In this document: positions 52,199 to 62,722 of the stretch, piece after piece
How the letters are laid out: the number at the start of each line of letters is the position of its first letter
How positions within the stretch are numbered: position 1 is the first letter of the stretch
Assembly (NCBI GenBank): GCA_023935145.1
Contig: CM043699.1
Span: 129,768,536 to 129,832,535 of the forward strand
Source of the DNA: Bretschneidera sinensis
Taxonomy: Eukaryota > Streptophyta > Magnoliopsida > Brassicales > Akaniaceae
Direction: 5' to 3'
DNA: 64,000 nucleotides
The notes under the pieces: generated by a model
The model's input: only the letters and a program-made list of their open reading frames with translations
Databases searched by the model: none
Told to the model about the DNA's origin: nothing
Translations under genes and position numbers: made by a program

Positions 52199-53673
52199 TG
52201 GTCATTGTTTTGTGAATTATTATGTTCTTCTTCATTCCTTTGCACACCCATTAGTATATTATATAACTATGTTAATTGTACTAGGGTATGAGTGTTGAAC
52301 TCCCCTATTTTAAATTTTTTTTGTGTAAAATTTCTTTCATTTAGAGTATCCAAATGTTATGACATGTTAAAACGAAGAGTCCATATAACATAACTATATA
52401 ACCAAATTATCATCGTAAATCATTAGTACAATGTGATGATGGAAGTATTGGATTTTAGTACATTCGGAGTATAAAATGAGATGATTTTATTCAACCTTAC
52501 ATTTGATAAAAAAAAAAAAATATACATAAAAATGATTTTATTTCACAAATTTATAAAAACAGTTTCATTCTATCCTTTTTTTAATTATATCATCCTCATA
52601 ATTCAGTGTACCAAACAGAGACTTGACTTAAAAGGTTAATCTGCACTAAACAGACATTTTCATTACTTCTACTCTGAAAGTTCTCGTTAGATTCTTAATT
52701 TGTCCCTGTAGTCCTTTGTAGACATGGATATTGCTACATGAATGACTCTCCCATTGTTAGTGTCAAAATAAGCTAGATAGAAGAAAATCTTATGTACCCT
52801 AAGATATAGATGAGGAAAAACTTGAAGACTTCGATAATTTAGCAGTGTTTCCATCTTCTAGATCCGGGGTTAAAATTTCTATAAAAAGTGATAGTTCTCT
52901 CTAATTCTTCAAGTGCCTCATTTGTTTTGTGTTCTTTACCTGGCTTCTTATCTTCCTAAACGTTGCAGCAGGCCTCATTTCGCAAGGATTATGCAGTAGT
53001 AATACCTTTAAGCAATCTATCATTTTGTAAAGGAGAAGAAGCTGTCATCTTCTTGATAATGAAAATTATAGAACCAACTAGAATCCAAATCTTAGCTGGT
53101 AAGGCACAACGCGTAATGAAGGGCTAATTCATCAATTGAAAGAACCCTTCAAGCTGATCATAACTTTCCTTAAAGCTAGACTGGAAAATCAATAATCATA
53201 GTTCATCAAATATAGCAGCTTTAGGTAGCCTTTCTAAATAAAAATTAAAAAACCCTTCTACAATTTATTTTCACATTTTTGGTATACTATTCTGTGGTGG
53301 CCTCTTTGGCATTAAATATAATTGAACCTGGTACTTATCTTAGTATGATAGAAATTCAGTTTTTCATTCAATATCTCACTCTTGCTGACCACAAGTATTA
53401 GTATGAAACAGCTGGATTTTGTTCCTCATTAAATTTCTTTTCTTTCAGCACACTGTCTAACAATTGATTTAGTTTGCAACCAATCGTTTTCGTGTTATGC
53501 TGAAACATCTAAGTATAGAAATATAGAAATTTTAAAAAATAAACTGATAGCAACATACTAACTTGCAATATCATTTATTGAGAAGCAAAGATTGCTTTAG
53601 CATAGGACTTTTTCTTTCCAATATTAGACTGGAAAGAGTTCATGTTGTGTACTGATGATTTTCCTTGCTGCAG
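52199..53673. other. Probable intron remnant of the DUF1517-like gene
   Basis: AT-rich sequence between the LTR element and the next exon-like patch. It ends in a good acceptor (TTCCTTGCTGCAG). No TE ends or coding similarity were seen. Confidence 0.4.
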
Positions 53674-54308
53674 GTCGATCGAATGTGGACAACTCAAAGT
53701 GTTGAAAAGCGCTTTAAACAACTTTCAAGAGAAGAAGTGGAGAAATTTGACGTAGAGTCACTAGTTAATGTCAACAATGTTAAAATGGCAAAGAGAAATT
53801 ATTCCAAAACCAGACAAAGTTAGCAAAGATTGCATAGTGTATTTAAGGAGTACTGTAACTACTTTCCAATATTCTTTTCGAGTTCCAAATCCTTCAATTC
53901 TTTGAGTTGAAGATCTCTTCAACTTAGAATACTAGCTTTGTTTGTTTTGGGTTCTGTCTCATGATCACTTCTTTTCCTTTGCCAAAGATGCATGAAAACT
54001 GCCTAAAATAATTAGGAGCACTGGAGACTTGGAAAAGGCCTTGCAAGATTTGGGTTTCAACATGGTTGACAAACTTATGGTGGGAACCAAAAATCTTCAA
54101 ATATATCTTCATTCATTTGTCATTCTCCATCTAGCTAGGCGCCGTTTGCTTTAATCCCCTCTTTAAGAGGGTTCCCAAATGTGGCCCTAATATATATGGT
54201 TTAATTTTAATCCAGGGTATTGAGGTGCTCTGGACTCCACAGGATGAGAATGATTCTTTGTCAGTACAGGAAGTGCTTCAAAATTACCTGCATTTGAGAT
54301 CGATATGA

Positions 54309-54958
54309 TAACAATGTCAAATGGCTTTTGTTCAGAAGTAGTTTGAGATATTTTGATTTATAAGGCATTAATGCTAGAAGTAGGTCTATTTAAGTTCTAC
54401 TCATTTGAGAATCTGAGACTGACTTCATATTAGGGTTGTGATTTAGATTCCTTTTATGTTTTAGCCTAATCTTTGATGAACTTAATAGTCGAAATGGTTT
54501 GCTGTATTATCTCTCCTTATTTTCTTCCAGAAATGTTAGCCCATAAGAAAATTATCTTCATTAGAATAATTTGTATTTACATTATTCGGTAGAAAGTGTA
54601 AGCAGAGGGTTTTTCTGCTCTTTAGAATAGTTGATCTCCGCACCCTGCCAGTGGCCCTGCACTTTGTAGGCCATTTTATGAGATTTATTGATCAACTGAA
54701 GGTTTTTAAATACTAACTAGTAAAGTTACCAATACGTTTGTTCTTTGGTCATTACATGTTGTCAATTCATACATAGGACTTGTGTAATTAATTAATCTGC
54801 TTGAGGAAGGTTTGTTTTCTGAGATCTCAGTTATACCTTAATTGTTTAAGCTTTCTCATGATAAAGAAAAAGAAGAAGGAAAAATCAAACAATTCAATAT
54901 ATCACACTTTCTGAATAATCAATTGCACCAAAAAGAGGAAGGTTTGTATTTTCCATTA
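54309..54958. other. Intergenic stretch
   Basis: The 3' flank of the decayed gene, AT-rich. Nothing else is recognised. Confidence 0.5.
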
Positions 54959-55514
54959 TGGAAACTCTAGTAAAAAGTGGAGCGATAACCTTCCACTTAA
55001 CTTCCACTCATTCTCCACTAGCTAGTGGATATAATGAGCAGCCATGTTTGATGAAGTGGGAGACATGATGCTCCACTAGGCCGAAATAAGCCATGATTTT
55101 GACCTAACCCACTACGGGGTTTTAGGTGAATTTTGGCCGGTTTTGGGTGTTCTTCTATAAATAGTGAGTTGTGGAGCAATTGGCATCAAGGTGGTAGAGA
55201 GGTGCAGAGATATAAAAGGAAAGAGTCAAGTGTGAGTCTCTGACAGAAAAATACATATTGTGTGGTATTTTTAAACACTTAGCAGTAAGGTTGGGTTTAG
55301 GGATTGTGTTGGAGTAGCTTAGATATTTCAAACATATCTGTAATTTCTCTTGTTCATAGTAGAATATTTCTCTGGTGTGTGTTCGTGTATTAGGTTTACG
55401 CTGAACCACATAAATCTGTTATCTTCTTGTGTGCTTGTTTTTTATTGGTTTGATTGCTAATTTATTTTGCAATCTCACGATTGCATTTGTCATCTCTAAT
55501 GGAATTCTTTCACA
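54959..55514 (+). repeat. Copia-type 5' LTR with TATA box
   Basis: An LTR-like segment begins near TGGAAACTCTAG and ends CTTTCACA at 55514. It is followed at once by a primer-binding-site-like TTGGCATTAGAGCCC. A TATA box CTATAAATAG is at 55155-55164. Its 3' half is clearly similar to the inverted LTR at 58462-59223 (GTGTGTGTTCG, GGTTTACGCTxAACCAC, TTATTTTGCAATCTC). The left edge is approximate. Confidence 0.65.
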
Positions 55515-56312
55515 ATAAATTGGCATTAGAGCCCTAGTTGGGTTTGGTATTTCGCTGTTGTGTTATCGATTCAATGTTGAGTGGTTGCTCACTAAGCGTT
55601 TGATAAATTGCTTGAGTCATGACGTCATCTACAGTTAAGTATGAGATTGCGAAATTTGACAGACGCAGTAACTTTTTTGTGGAAGCTAAATATTTGAGCT
55701 ATGCTCGGACAACAAGGATTGTTAAAAACATTTAACGGGACTGTTAACATGTGCAACAGAAAAATTCTTAAAGTAAGTACTTGTTTTTCAAATAATTGTC
55801 AAATTGGAGATTGTTATAACACGTGAAGCAATAGCTTTCTACATAACTTCCACTCATTCTCCTCTAGCTAGTGGACATAATGGGCAACCATGTTTGATCA
55901 AGTGGGAGACATGGTGCTCCACTAGGCCAAAATCATGGTTTATATTTCGACCTAGTGGAGCATCATGTCTCATACTTTATCAAAACATGGCTGCCCATTA
56001 TATCCACTAGCTAGTAGAGAAAGAGTGGAAGTTAGGTGGAAAGTTATTCCTTCACGTGTTACAACAATCTTCATCTTGGCGAGTATGTGAAAAACAAGTA
56101 CTTACATTAGGAATTTTTCTTTTGCAAATGCCAATCGTCCCGTCAGGTACTTTTAACAACCCTTGTTGTATGAGCATAGTTCGCATATTTAGCTTTTACA
56201 TGGGAAATTTATCGTGTCCGTCAAATTTCATAATCTCATACTTAGCCATAAACGATGTCTTGACTCAAGAAATGTATCAAACGCCTAGTGAGTAACCACT
56301 CAACACCTAGTG
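55515..56312. mobile_element. Copia scrap in a head-to-head inverted repeat
   Basis: After the primer site comes a gag start (ATG at 55620, reading TSSTVKYEIAKFDRR, then a frame break and a stop). It then jumps to a polypurine tract (AAATTGGAGAT) and the start of a second LTR (TGTTATAACACG, 55812), so nearly all of gag-pol is deleted. From about 55955 the same sequence runs backwards: LTR start, polypurine tract and gag start to about 56312. The arms, about 55575-55928 and 55955-56312, are roughly 350 bp each and imperfect, around a spacer of about 25 bp. Confidence 0.75.
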
Positions 56313-58072
56313 GCGGATCTTGACAAATTTTTTTGAAGGGGTCAAATTTAAAAAAAAAAAAAGTTGCATATATGTACCTTTCAATTATATATATAAAAAA
56401 TATAATTCTCAAGTCTAAAATATATACTATAATTAACCAAGTCAAAATAAAGTCATAGATATCAAACTTTTATAGTATATTTATAAACAATAAGACCCAA
56501 AACACCACAAAAAAGAGTAATAAATACATCTGAGCCAAGACACCCACTTGGTTTGCTAAAAATATAACATGGTAAGCAATATGCAACATGTTTTGAAGGA
56601 GAATATTTTAACCAAGAAAAAAAGAGATCAAACCAAGGAAATTGATATCAACTAGGATGATCGATCTTCTCGTCTAGAAAGAGCATATGTTGAGAGATGT
56701 ATTTGATAAGGCCTCGCTTTCAAATAAGCTATTCGTATTTCATTCATTTGGTTAATCGGATATTCCCACATTTGAGGACGTAACCTTGGGTAACATTTCT
56801 AAAGAATTAATGTCAATTTCTTTAGATGTGATCTTTGGAGATTTAGAAGAATGCTTCTCGGGTTCAATCCTTAAAGATTTTGAATGATGCCCTTCAAGAC
56901 TTGAAGATTCTAAATTATGTGTCGAATGTAAATTTTATTTTGGTGTCTCATCATCATTTCTCTTGAAAAATGCATTAGTAGTCTTATGCTTAACCATAAT
57001 GTGTTTTATGTGTTTAACATATAAAAGTAAGCAACATATATACAAAAATCAATTTTCAATAATTATGAGAAAATTTAAATAGGCAACTAAAACGAATTAG
57101 TATTAAAAAAATCATCATAAAAATATGAGATTAAAGATACCTAAATCTAACATATACCATAACCACGTAGATTAAAAAAATACAAGCTAATTTTAATTGA
57201 AATAAAGAGACATAAGATGTAAAGATACCTATTTAAATATTGAGAGGTGAGACTCAATGGAGACCTAGAAAGGATGAATTTGGCGATAGTTGATGGGAAG
57301 TAATGAGCAAAAGATCGTGATCTTTGATTTGTCGATGTTTTTGAGTGGGTCTGAACTTTGAACAATGATATTATTAAAGGAGACAAAGAGAATTATGAAT
57401 TATGAATTATAAAACTAAGTTTGACCAAAATTATCTCTTAAATTTTGAACTAATAGCATCCTATATGAATAAAAAGAAATGAATACTATTTGAATAAAAA
57501 TAATTATATCTTAAGTCATACTACAAGTGCAACAAGAAATAAGGAACATACCTACTAGTTTCGTTTCAAATTATAAAACTAAATATAAATAAGTTTGTTA
57601 CACGAAAAAAATCAGTACCATGAAAATTAAATCTCCAAGTTCAACTGTTCTCGAATCAACTCAATTTCCAACAAAAAGAAATGAATTTTTCTATGTATAA
57701 TGGTCATTTAAAACCATCAATATATCTTTATACATAATTTTTGTATCTAAATTGAACTAAAAAACCAATTGAAAATTGTCACAGAATTTCATGCCAACCC
57801 ATCAAGGGAACAGTGATCCTTATAAGCTGCAATATTGTACCAAGAGTTATAGTCATGATTCTACTAGGTATTTGGGTAAAATTAAAGATAATCTCAATTC
57901 TCAATCTAAATTACTAACTTGAGCATCATTCTCTTGCTCTCATCAGTTAAATTACACATGTATATACCATTATACCAAGCAATTCCATAGTCCATATATA
58001 ATAGATTACCCAAAAACAGAAAGCAAAAAACAAATAGTTATAATATGCTATAAGCCTAGAAATTGAGAGCTT

Positions 58073-58076
<4 letters not shown>
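56313..58076. other. AT-rich stretch of unclear origin
   Basis: It starts directly after the inverted repeat with GTGGCGGATCTTGACAAATT and GAAGGGGTCAAATTT, a wording often seen at plant transposon ends, but no partner end was found. The rest has no supported gene. Confidence 0.35.

Positions 58077-58150
<74 letters not shown>
58077..58150. repeat. TA microsatellite, 37 units
   Basis: An uninterrupted TA dinucleotide run of 74 bp. It can form cruciforms and is probably length-polymorphic. Confidence 0.95.
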
Positions 58151-58153
<3 letters not shown>

Positions 58154-58461
58154 TCAAAAGCTTGTGGGGCCATAGTCCCCACTTGTCTTGCCTAAGTTTT
58201 GCCATTGTCAACATCGAGTAAAGAACGAGATCAACTCATCTTCTGTAAAAAAAAAAAATTGGGAAGCAAAACCTACAATACACGTAAATTTAGATTATAA
58301 AGTGGTCCCCACCAAATCCCAAAATTTAAGGAGTCTAAATTCATATGCAAAAGCAGTGTATCGCATAATTTACTTCATAATTTTTACTGCAGAGGAGTTG
58401 ATTCTGTAAAGAACACAACCACGGAATACAAAACTCAACTTGGGCTCTATTACCAATTTAT
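58151..58461. other. Sequence next to a minus-strand Copia LTR, with primer-site-like motif
   Basis: 58441-58457 read, on the minus strand, TTGGTAATAGAGCCCA directly after the LTR end, as expected of a primer binding site downstream of a 5' LTR. The remaining 280 bp would then be the start of an element interior. No coding similarity is visible. Confidence 0.4.
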
Positions 58462-59223
58462 TGTGAAAAAATACCACTAGGTATGATAAAGCCAACCACG
58501 AGATTGCAAAATAAATGGACAATTAAACCATCAAGAAACAAGCACACAAGAAAACAAGATATTTACGTGGTTTAGCGTAAACCCACTTTACGAACACACA
58601 CCAAAGAAATTCCACTGTAAATCAAGAGATTAAAATTATGTTTGAAATACCTAAAGCACTCAAACTCAATCTCTAATCATACCCAACATCACTACTAAAT
58701 GTTTGAGAATACGAACCACACACTATTTTTTCTATAGTTTTCTTCAAACTTTAGCAAGCTCACACTTGTCATTCTACATCTTGTTAATAATACTCTAAGG
58801 ATCTATTACATACATTAGATCAGTAGTTTAATAAATTTAATATCACACACTTGATGTTTGCGACATATTGTTATTCCGGTAACATCACATGGATCTCAAC
58901 ACACCAATATGTGCAAGACCGTCTAGTTAGGGTTCTTCCTCTCTTTACTCTCTCTGTTTAATACGACAGTTTTATAATGGGGAAAACTTACCTAGGGTTA
59001 AGAAGGGAGAGGAGACCTAACTCATATTTATAATAAACTCAATGGGCTACCCATCATAGCCCATTAGGTTTGTCAAGCCCACACCACATCTAAATCAATC
59101 AAGTGAATGTCAGACCCATAAAGTCCATATTAGGAACCCAGTCCAGTTCGTTTTATAAATACAAAGCCCTATAAACTAATGGAAGCCCATCCGTAATATT
59201 AGAACATTTTATATATTATAACA
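58462..59223 (-). repeat. Copia LTR, minus orientation
   Basis: On the minus strand it starts TGTTATAATATATAAAATG directly after a polypurine tract (AAGTGGGAGAA, about 59224-59234) and ends TTTTTCACA. The 762-bp LTR is related to the plus-strand LTR at 54959-55514. Confidence 0.8.
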
Positions 59224-61323
59224 TTCTCCCACTTGGGCAAACATTAGTTGTAGTTTTTTCCATGTCATAAAAAAACATTTTAGAAAATGACTCCCGGACT
59301 GAATTACTGATTTTAAATATGTGGCCAAAATTTTTGGAAAACAAGTTCCTGAGACAACACCTACACATGATCCAGTCTAATAAAGTCATCAACATAGGAT
59401 CATGGCAGCCATTATATCTCAATTGACATAAGACATATCCATAATCACAAAACACTAATAACACCAACATGTGACCTCAAAAATGTCATTCCATCGTCAG
59501 TATTGGGTTCTCGATTACCTGCTTCACCCAAAAGCTAGAGAAAAACCTATTGGGTTCTCGATTTCTCTATTACCTGCTTTACTTAGAAGCTAAAGAAATC
59601 CCAGGTTCCTCTATTAACCTGCTTCATCCAAAAGCTAGAAAAAACCTAAGGCTTCACCTAGAAGCTTGAGTAACCCCATGACTTCACCTAGAAGACAGTA
59701 TGTCTCAGTTAATAAGACTCAAGTTTGCAATATGATGTTACGAGTCATACTCAATAATAACATAAAAGTCACTCTTAAGACATCAACTCGTTTTAAAATT
59801 TTAATGTATCATGACATGTTATATATATAATGTGCACAAAATACTCATAATATGATATCAATCAAAGAAAACAATGATCATTGATAATATTTTATTACAT
59901 CTAAAAAATGTCCAAATGAGAAAAACATATAAATTGACATAAAAGTCTCAATATAAAAGTCATACTCCCACTAATAAAATGATAAAAAAAAACTAACAGT
60001 ACTCATGTTGTCTACATGTTTGACAAAGTCTAAAGGCCCAAGAATCTTGGTCAAAGGATCAGCAAGCATAGCCTCAGTATCAATATGTTCAAAAAACATA
60101 TCACCGTTGTCAACCCATTCTCTAATCTTGAAGTATTTTAGTTCTATGTATTTTGCACCACCAGAATTTTTAGTATTCTTCGCAAAGAATACTACAATCA
60201 TGTTATCGCAGAAAAGTTTAAGTGGTCTAGAGATAAAATATACAACTTTAAGCCCTGAAATGAAGTTCCTCAACCATTTAGAATGTGCACCAGCCTTAAA
60301 GCAAGCCACAACCTCAGCCTACATAGTGGATGAGGTAACAAGTGACTATTTGACACTTTTCCATAAGATAGCACCTCTTACTAACATGAAAATATAATCC
60401 ATGGTGGATTTTCCATCATCTGAGGTGCTCACTTTACCAGCATCTGCGTATCCAACGACTCTAAGTGGTCAACCTGTCGGTATACTAACATATAATCCTT
60501 AGTCTTCTATAAATACCTCATAACTTTCTTTGCAACTGTCTAACGATCACGACTAGGATTAGCAGATAATCAACCAAGCATACTCACTGCACAAATAATG
60601 TCCGGTCTCGTACAGACCTCAGAATACATCAAACTCCCAATTGCATTAGCATATTGAATATTTTTCATGGACTTCCTCTGAAGATCATTATTGGGACACT
60701 GGTCCTTACTTAATTTGTCTCGTTTAACGATATGAATGGTGCTAGGTTATAACTCTGCATGTCGAACTTAGCAAGAACATGATCAATGTAGGCTTTCTGG
60801 TACAAACCCAAAAGTTTTCTAGATCTACCCTTGTGAATCTCTATCCCAAGAACAAAAGCAGCATCTCTAAGATCTTTCATATCAAATAGCTCGAAAAATA
60901 TCCTCTTAATCTCATGAAACAAACCTAAGTCGCTACTGACAAGTAGATAATCATCAACATACAAGACAAGAAAGATAAATTTACTCCCACTGACCTTAAG
61001 ATATATGCAAGAATCAACTGTATTCTCTTCAAAACCGAATGATCGAACCATCTCATGGAATCTGAAATACCACTATCTAGAAGCATGTTTAAAGCCATAG
61101 AGGAATGTTTAAGTTTACAAACTATGTGTTTTCCCAGCCTTAAAATATCTCTCAGGTTGGTTACGATGTCTTTGTATATTTCCCTTAGTACCCAGCCTCG
61201 CCATAAACCTCTTTATCTTACACTGAGAATCAAGTTTGGTCTTGTACACCCACCTACAACCAATGGGTTTGATACCCTCAAGAAACTCAATAAGATACCT
61301 GTTGACCCTCGCCCGTATTTTAA
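59224..61323 (-). mobile_element. 3' part of a Copia element, truncated by a second Copia insertion
   Basis: Internal sequence of the minus-strand Copia between its 3' LTR and the start of the plus-strand LTR at 61324. Bases 59224-59970 are non-coding, with repeated CACCxAxAAGCTxGAGAAA-type stretches (59520-59700). The rest is the pol relic. Confidence 0.75.
59971..61323 (-). pseudogene. Copia reverse transcriptase and RNase H relic
   Basis: Pieces on the minus strand. KPIGCRWVYKTKLDSQCKIK (about 61190-61270) is the start of Copia RT. A 60710-61051 piece has SCIYLKVSGSKFIFLVLYVD followed by DYLLVSS, the YVDD catalytic motif. A 59971-60309 piece is the RNase H end (CDNMIVVFFAKN; KYIELKYFKIREWV; MLADPLTKIL). 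Between them the frame is broken. Gag, protease and integrase are absent because the element is cut at 61323. Confidence 0.85.
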
Positions 61324-61606
61324 TGATGGCAAAACACAACTGTTATTTAACTAACATGTTTAAACTAAGTTGTATTAAGGATCAAACACATTCAACCAAG
61401 GAACAAAGTGCAAAAACTCGAACCAAATCAAGTATCAAGTGAAGACTGAAGACCTAGTATAGGTCTTAAGGTTTAGAACCAATGTAAGTCTCACTCATAC
61501 ATTGTATTAGCTTGTTCAATGGCTCAAACACAAAAGGTTTTTCTAAAACCATTAATTTTAAATGTTTTTAATAAAAAACAGAAGAAAAACTGGGTTGGAA
61601 GACAAC

Positions 61607-61871
61607 CCAGTCGACTGGGTACATATACCAGTCGACTGGTATATGGGTCAGAAGGTATCCAGTCGACTGGATGAATTAACCCAGTCGACTGGTACATTGA
61701 CCAGTAATATCCCAGTCGACTGGATGATTCAACCCAGTCGACTGATAAAATGGACAGAAAGTCCCCAGTCGACTGGATGATATATACCAGTCAACTGGAT
61801 ACCCAGAAGGTCTGAAAACATGTATTTTTCAAGTGAACCCAGTCGACTGGTATCTCGACCCAGTCGACTGG
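61607..61871. repeat. Array of ten CCAGTCGACTGG palindromes in the LTR
   Basis: The 12-bp perfect palindrome CCAGTCGACTGG starts at 61607, 61628, 61659, 61681, 61712, 61765, 61839 and 61860. Single-base variants start at 61734 (final G to A) and 61787 (TCAACT core). Many are in units with GGATGAxTxAAC between them. The array lies upstream of the LTR TATA box, where enhancers would be expected. Confidence 0.93.
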
Positions 61872-61965
61872 TAGTTCAAAAATATAACCGTTGGACTCCA
61901 AATCTGAACGTTTTAAAGTAAATCTTTTTCAAATTAAAGTCCAAAACGGCCATATTAATTGATTG

Positions 61966-61974
61966 CTATATAAA
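61966..61974 (+). promoter_or_regulatory. LTR TATA box
   Basis: CTATATAAA about 95 bp downstream of the palindrome array and about 700 bp upstream of the LTR end. It is the only good TATA motif in this LTR. Confidence 0.6.
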
Positions 61975-62669
61975 CCCATTCAGAAAAGCATTCAAAAATA
62001 AGAAGCAAATATTCAAAAAGAGTTGATCTCATATAATCAAGTTTTTATACTATTGAAACACAAAAAAAGCTTTGAAATACTCATGTTGAGCTATTCTTCA
62101 AGCTTTTCTTTGAAAGAGAGACATTATTCAGTTGTATAAGCTTTCATTTGTTGTCTCTCTACCATTTACTTTACAGCTTTTATTGTAAAGGGATTACTTC
62201 CGAGAGGAAGGGGATTACTTCCGAGAGGAAGGGGATTGTACGGTTTGAGCAACACCTGTAAGTTGGTTGTGTTTCGGTTTGAGCAACACCCATAAGTTGC
62301 TTGGTTTAGTGAAAGACTTCAAGGAGGATCCTTGAAGAGAGTGGACGTAGGGTCGGAAGGATTCTGATATTGCCGAACCACTATAAATCGAGTTTGCATC
62401 TCTCTAACTCTATCTCTTTAATTACTTTCATAATTACTTGCTTATAATTATTTATTATTCAAGTAAATGAGATTGATTGCTTAATTATTTTATAATTCAA
62501 TTATCATTTCTATATTAAGCAATAAACTCTCTCATCTTTGTGTTAGTAATTTAGAAAGATTTAATTCCGCATATATTTCGTTATTTGAGATTGCAAAAAG
62601 TACTTATTTTTTTAATACCCAATTCACCCCCCTCTTGGGTATTGCCATAGTATATTTTGGACCTACAAT

Positions 62670-62681
62670 TGGTATCAGAGC
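62670..62681 (+). promoter_or_regulatory. Primer binding site of the Sirevirus-like element
   Basis: TGGTATCAGAGC, complementary to plant initiator Met-tRNA, two bases after the LTR end (ACCTACA-AT-TGG). Confidence 0.9.
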
Positions 62682-62722
62682 CTCATTCTCATTTTTAGGC
62701 TTAATATCCTTGAGTTGATCCT

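Larger units (their letters stand above)
44372..54308 (+). pseudogene. Remains of a DUF1517/FLAP1-like gene split by transposons
   Basis: Three collinear coding patches. Exon-like 44372 onward (after TTTTTGCAG) reads VGLSARAHTLQRKLTRIAKT, then DTSTYKGDYILKN. Exon-like 53674-53823 (after CTGCAG) reads VDRMWTTQSVEKRFKQLSRE, then FDVESLVNVNNV, and stops at TAG. Patches at about 53985-54079 (KLPKIIRSTGDLEKALQDLG, then VDKLM) and 54216-54308 (GIEVLWTPQDENDSLSVQEV, ending LHLRSI and TGA) complete the C-terminus. From memory of the family, this matches the DUF1517 domain of plastid FLAP1-like proteins. The middle of the domain is missing at the LTR-element junction, stops lie before the third patch, and no N-terminal exons were found upstream. 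It is a dead gene copy. The family call is from recall and not verified. Confidence 0.65.
61324..62667 (+). repeat. 5' LTR of a Sirevirus-like Copia element
   Basis: The 1344-bp LTR runs from TGATGGCAAAACAC to GGACCTACA and is followed by a Met-tRNA primer binding site. It contains the palindrome array (61607-61871), a TATA box CTATATAAA (61966-61974) and a tandem duplication of about 22 bp with GGGATTACTTCCGAGAGG (62188-62235). The left edge is set by the break in the Copia pol relic and the TG start. The 3' LTR lies outside the window. Confidence 0.8.

Noticed and set aside
56313..56400. A transposon end starting GTGGCGGATCTTGAC
   Set aside because: The wording is suggestive, but no inverted partner or target duplication was found downstream.
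61562..61780. A 72-codon open frame with repeated PVDW/QSTG
   Set aside because: It is only the translation of the CCAGTCGACTGG palindrome array in a non-coding LTR.
61607..61871. CRISPR-like array of short palindromic repeats
   Set aside because: The repeats are 12 bp with irregular, related spacers, inside a plant LTR; this is not a CRISPR array.
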